This document shows, piece after piece, positions 5,991 to 7,210 of a stretch of 7,210 nucleotides of DNA (the first letter of the stretch is position 1; every line of letters starts with the position of its first letter). This DNA is from Christensenella sp. UBA4636 (GTDB lineage Bacteria > Bacillota > Clostridia > Christensenellales > Borkfalkiaceae). The translations under genes were made by a program, and so were the position numbers. The notes below the pieces were generated by a model that was not told the origin of the DNA, ran no database searches, and saw only the letters and a program-made list of their open reading frames with translations. The DNA lies in NCBI GenBank assembly GCA_002405915.1, contig DHMS01000020.1, forward strand, positions 1-7,210, read 5' to 3'.

Positions 5991-6024
5991 GAGAAAAAGG
6001 CTACCGCCGTTAGCGGCGATAGCC
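5991..6024 (-). terminator. intrinsic terminator closing the toxin/immunity transcript
   Basis: On the minus strand 6024-6014 and 6009-5999 form an 11-position stem with one mismatch around a four-base loop (CTAA), followed by five T then CTC. It abuts the -35 box of the next promoter and so insulates the SdpI-family gene from the toxin/immunity transcript. Confidence 0.8.
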
Positions 6025-6173
6025 CGAGAAACAAATGAAAATAGAAAAAAATTAAGTATGAGCAATTTGTGAAATTTTTTTGAAGTTATCGCAAGCCGCA
6101 AGAAAACTCACAGCCTGCGACACCCATAAAATAGTACAAAAGAGAATCTTTGTGTAAGCTAAAAAGTTTGAAG
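6025..6173. other. noncoding tail between immunity gene and terminator
   Basis: No open frame of note was seen in these 149 AT-rich bases. They contain the long hairpin at 6089-6120, a T7 run at 6075-6081 and one copy of a ten-base direct repeat (6079-6088), whose second copy (6167-6176) overlaps the immunity stop codon. Confidence 0.6.
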
Positions 6174-6176
6174 TTA
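6079..6176. repeat. ten-base direct repeat TTTGAAGTTA bracketing the noncoding tail
   Basis: Identical copies lie at 6079-6088 and 6167-6176. The right copy overlaps the immunity stop codon and the left abuts the 14-pair hairpin. It could mark a recombination scar, or be chance in AT-rich DNA. Confidence 0.3.
6089..6120 (-). other. fully paired 14-bp wobble-rich hairpin
   Basis: On the minus-strand RNA 6120-6107 pairs with 6102-6089 at all 14 positions, four of them G-U, around a loop of four T. The G-U pairs would be A-C mismatches on the other strand, which shows that the minus strand is the functional sense. It has no T tract after it, so it is not a normal terminator by itself. Its inner part (CTGTGAG, T loop, CTTGC) matches the tRNA terminator at 204-242. 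Confidence 0.6.
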
Positions 6177-6500
6177 GTACACTCTTACATACTTTGATAA
6201 ATCTACATCGACTTCTTTCAACTGTGATAAAAAGTTATATTCTTTTCCTATTCCAACGATAGACTTTATAATAGAATTTTTGTCAACATTACTGACAATA
6301 ATTAAATTAGGTTCTATATAAAAGACTTCACCATTTAAACATGCTTCTTGAAATTCTTGATTTAATCGAGTTATTCCGTAAATATTAACCATGTATTTTT
6401 TTTGGTTACTTACAACAATCACCCCAAATCGATAATCTCTTTCCTCATGATATAAATTAATCTTTTCGTTATCCTCATCGAAATAAACTTGTATATCCAT
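6174..6500 (-). CDS. probable immunity protein for the upstream polymorphic toxin
   Basis: The 108-residue acidic, soluble-looking protein (MDIQVYFDEDNEKI at the start) has no signal peptide or membrane segment and a mixed alpha/beta look, with strands suggested around FGVIVVS (25-31), YMVNIYG (36-42) and NLIIVSNV (65-72). I do not recognise a family. The immunity call is from context: it starts 17 bases after the stop of a Hint-toxin gene on the same strand, with a good AGGAG site (6508-6512) seven bases before the ATG. Four 60-base rows counted in it give 25-33% GC, against about 53% in a row of gltX. Small AT-rich genes directly behind toxin tips are the usual pattern for cognate immunity genes. 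It could instead be an unrelated orphan. Confidence 0.7.
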   Translation of the reverse strand: MDIQVYFDEDNEKINLYHEERDYRFGVIVVSNQKKYMVNIYGITRLNQEFQEACLNGEVFYIEPNLIIVSNVDKNSIIKSIVGIGKEYNFLSQLKEVDVDLSKYVRVY

Positions 6501-6507
6501 TGTTATA

Positions 6508-6512
6508 CTCCT
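6508..6512 (-). promoter_or_regulatory. ribosome binding site of the immunity gene
   Basis: AGGAG on the minus strand lies seven bases before the ATG at 6500 and within the 17-base gap after the toxin stop, so both genes can be translated from one transcript. Confidence 0.75.
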
Positions 6513-6517
6513 ATTAT

Positions 6518-7210
6518 TTATATTTTTACTAATACAACTTGATATAATAATGATTGATATTGTTCGAGTGTCATTGCGTACTGCGGTACGATTTCAAAGT
6601 GAAGCAAGTTTTGCCCTCTTTGTATAACCTTAAGACCATTCGGTAAACTTTGAATTTTATAAGCACCGCCAAATTTTGCTACGGCATTTGGGTCTGCATT
6701 GACAGATAACCCATGGGTCGTCTTTACCAAATTATTTGAGTCAAGACGATATTCACCATTTTTTAAAGTCATATCATTTCCACCGCGGTAGAAATCTTGT
6801 TCAGGTGTAGCTGAATTTGCACCGCAAGTATTATGCACCAAGACTTCGCTTTCGCCGACATAATAAGTATGGAAATCTGCGACTTCAAAGTTGTAGATCG
6901 TTTCGGGTCGCTCAAGCTTTTCAATTGAAATTGCCGAAACGGATATTAACGCACCGTTAGACAAATGCAAGATATCGCCTACCGACAAGTCTTTTGCGGA
7001 AACAAAACCTTTGTTTTCAACAAAGAACGGGTGACCGCCGGTGCAAACAAGCTCTTCCCCGTTCGCTACGATATGATACCATTCGTCAGTCGTGTTTCTA
7101 AACAATCTTACGACTTCCTTGTAAGCTTGTTCGCCCGTTGCTTCATCGTAAGCAAGTACCTTATCGCCGACTTCGATATCTTCAATAGGCTTTAAGCCGT
7201 CCTCGGTTGC
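6518..7210 (-). CDS. C-terminal end of a polymorphic toxin: Hint domain plus toxin tip (5' end outside window)
   Basis: The frame is open to the right edge, giving 230 residues. It does not begin at the internal TTG at 7105, because coding continues upstream with GLKPIEDIEVGDKVLAYDE (5-23), the classic start of a PT-Hint domain as seen in Rhs/WapA-type secreted proteins. Further Hint motifs are CTGGHPF (56-62, block B Thr/His), AKDLSVGDILHL (72-83) and VADFHTYYVGESEVLVHN (110-127), ending in VHNTC. Hint domains in such proteins are thought to release the toxin tip by self-cleavage. The tip (130-230) is unassigned; visible motifs are DFYRGG (139-144), TTHGLSV (164-170), KVIQRG (194-199) and HFEIVP (204-209). 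The stop is 17 bases before the presumed immunity gene. The long N-terminal repeat and secretion part lies beyond the window. Confidence 0.85.
   Translation of the reverse strand, partial: ATEDGLKPIEDIEVGDKVLAYDEATGEQAYKEVVRLFRNTTDEWYHIVANGEELVCTGGHPFFVENKGFVSAKDLSVGDILHLSNGALISVSAISIEKLERPETIYNFEVADFHTYYVGESEVLVHNTCGANSATPEQDFYRGGNDMTLKNGEYRLDSNNLVKTTHGLSVNADPNAVAKFGGAYKIQSLPNGLKVIQRGQNLLHFEIVPQYAMTLEQYQSLLYQVVLVKI

Noticed and set aside
7103..7105. Complete small gene starting at the TTG at 7105
   Set aside because: The same frame continues to the window edge and encodes the expected beginning of the Hint domain, so this is an internal leucine codon.
1..7210. CRISPR array, insertion sequence or phage attachment site
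   Set aside because: No regularly spaced repeats, transposase frame or terminal inverted repeats were seen. The tRNA 3' end has no second copy in the window.

Overview
The window looks like the chromosome of a low-to-moderate-GC Firmicute, most likely an uncultured or gut-type Clostridia. The core genes carry Gram-positive-style proteins (a PepV/Sapep-type M20 peptidase, Ogt, PnuC, an SdpI-family protein), strong AGGAG/GAGG ribosome binding sites and very clear sigma-A type promoters (TTGACA/TATAAT boxes with 17-18 base spacing). No taxon can be fixed from the sequence alone.

Layout. Bases 1-3195 are read on the minus strand. In transcription order they hold an M20 dipeptidase and an O6-methylguanine-DNA methyltransferase (one probable operon), then pnuC with its own near-consensus promoter and a 110-base structured leader, then a tRNA-Arg(CCG) with its own promoter and terminator, then the first 23 codons of an unknown gene with its own promoter. 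Around 3240-3270 two promoters point away from each other. The plus strand then carries radC and gltX as a tight two-gene unit closed by a strong terminator at 5476-5507. Converging on that terminator from the minus strand is a small SdpI-family membrane protein gene whose 3' end looks frame-disturbed.

Bases 5991-7210 are a different kind of DNA. They hold the 3' end of a polymorphic toxin gene (Hint domain followed by a roughly 100-residue toxin tip) and a small AT-rich gene 17 bases downstream that is very likely its immunity gene. A noncoding tail with a long hairpin follows, then a terminator. The Hint part has GC content like the core genes. The immunity gene is near 25-33% GC, and the toxin tip is mostly low but uneven, as expected for an exchangeable toxin/immunity cassette.

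Functionally the core genes are housekeeping: peptide breakdown, DNA repair, NAD-precursor uptake, glutamyl-tRNA supply and an arginine tRNA. The toxin/immunity pair is the accessory part and the main candidate for something undescribed, because neither the toxin tip nor the immunity protein could be assigned to a named family by eye. Secondary points of interest are the pnuC leader RNA, the A8 tract in the SdpI-family gene, and two dispersed hairpins sharing the same wobble-rich core.
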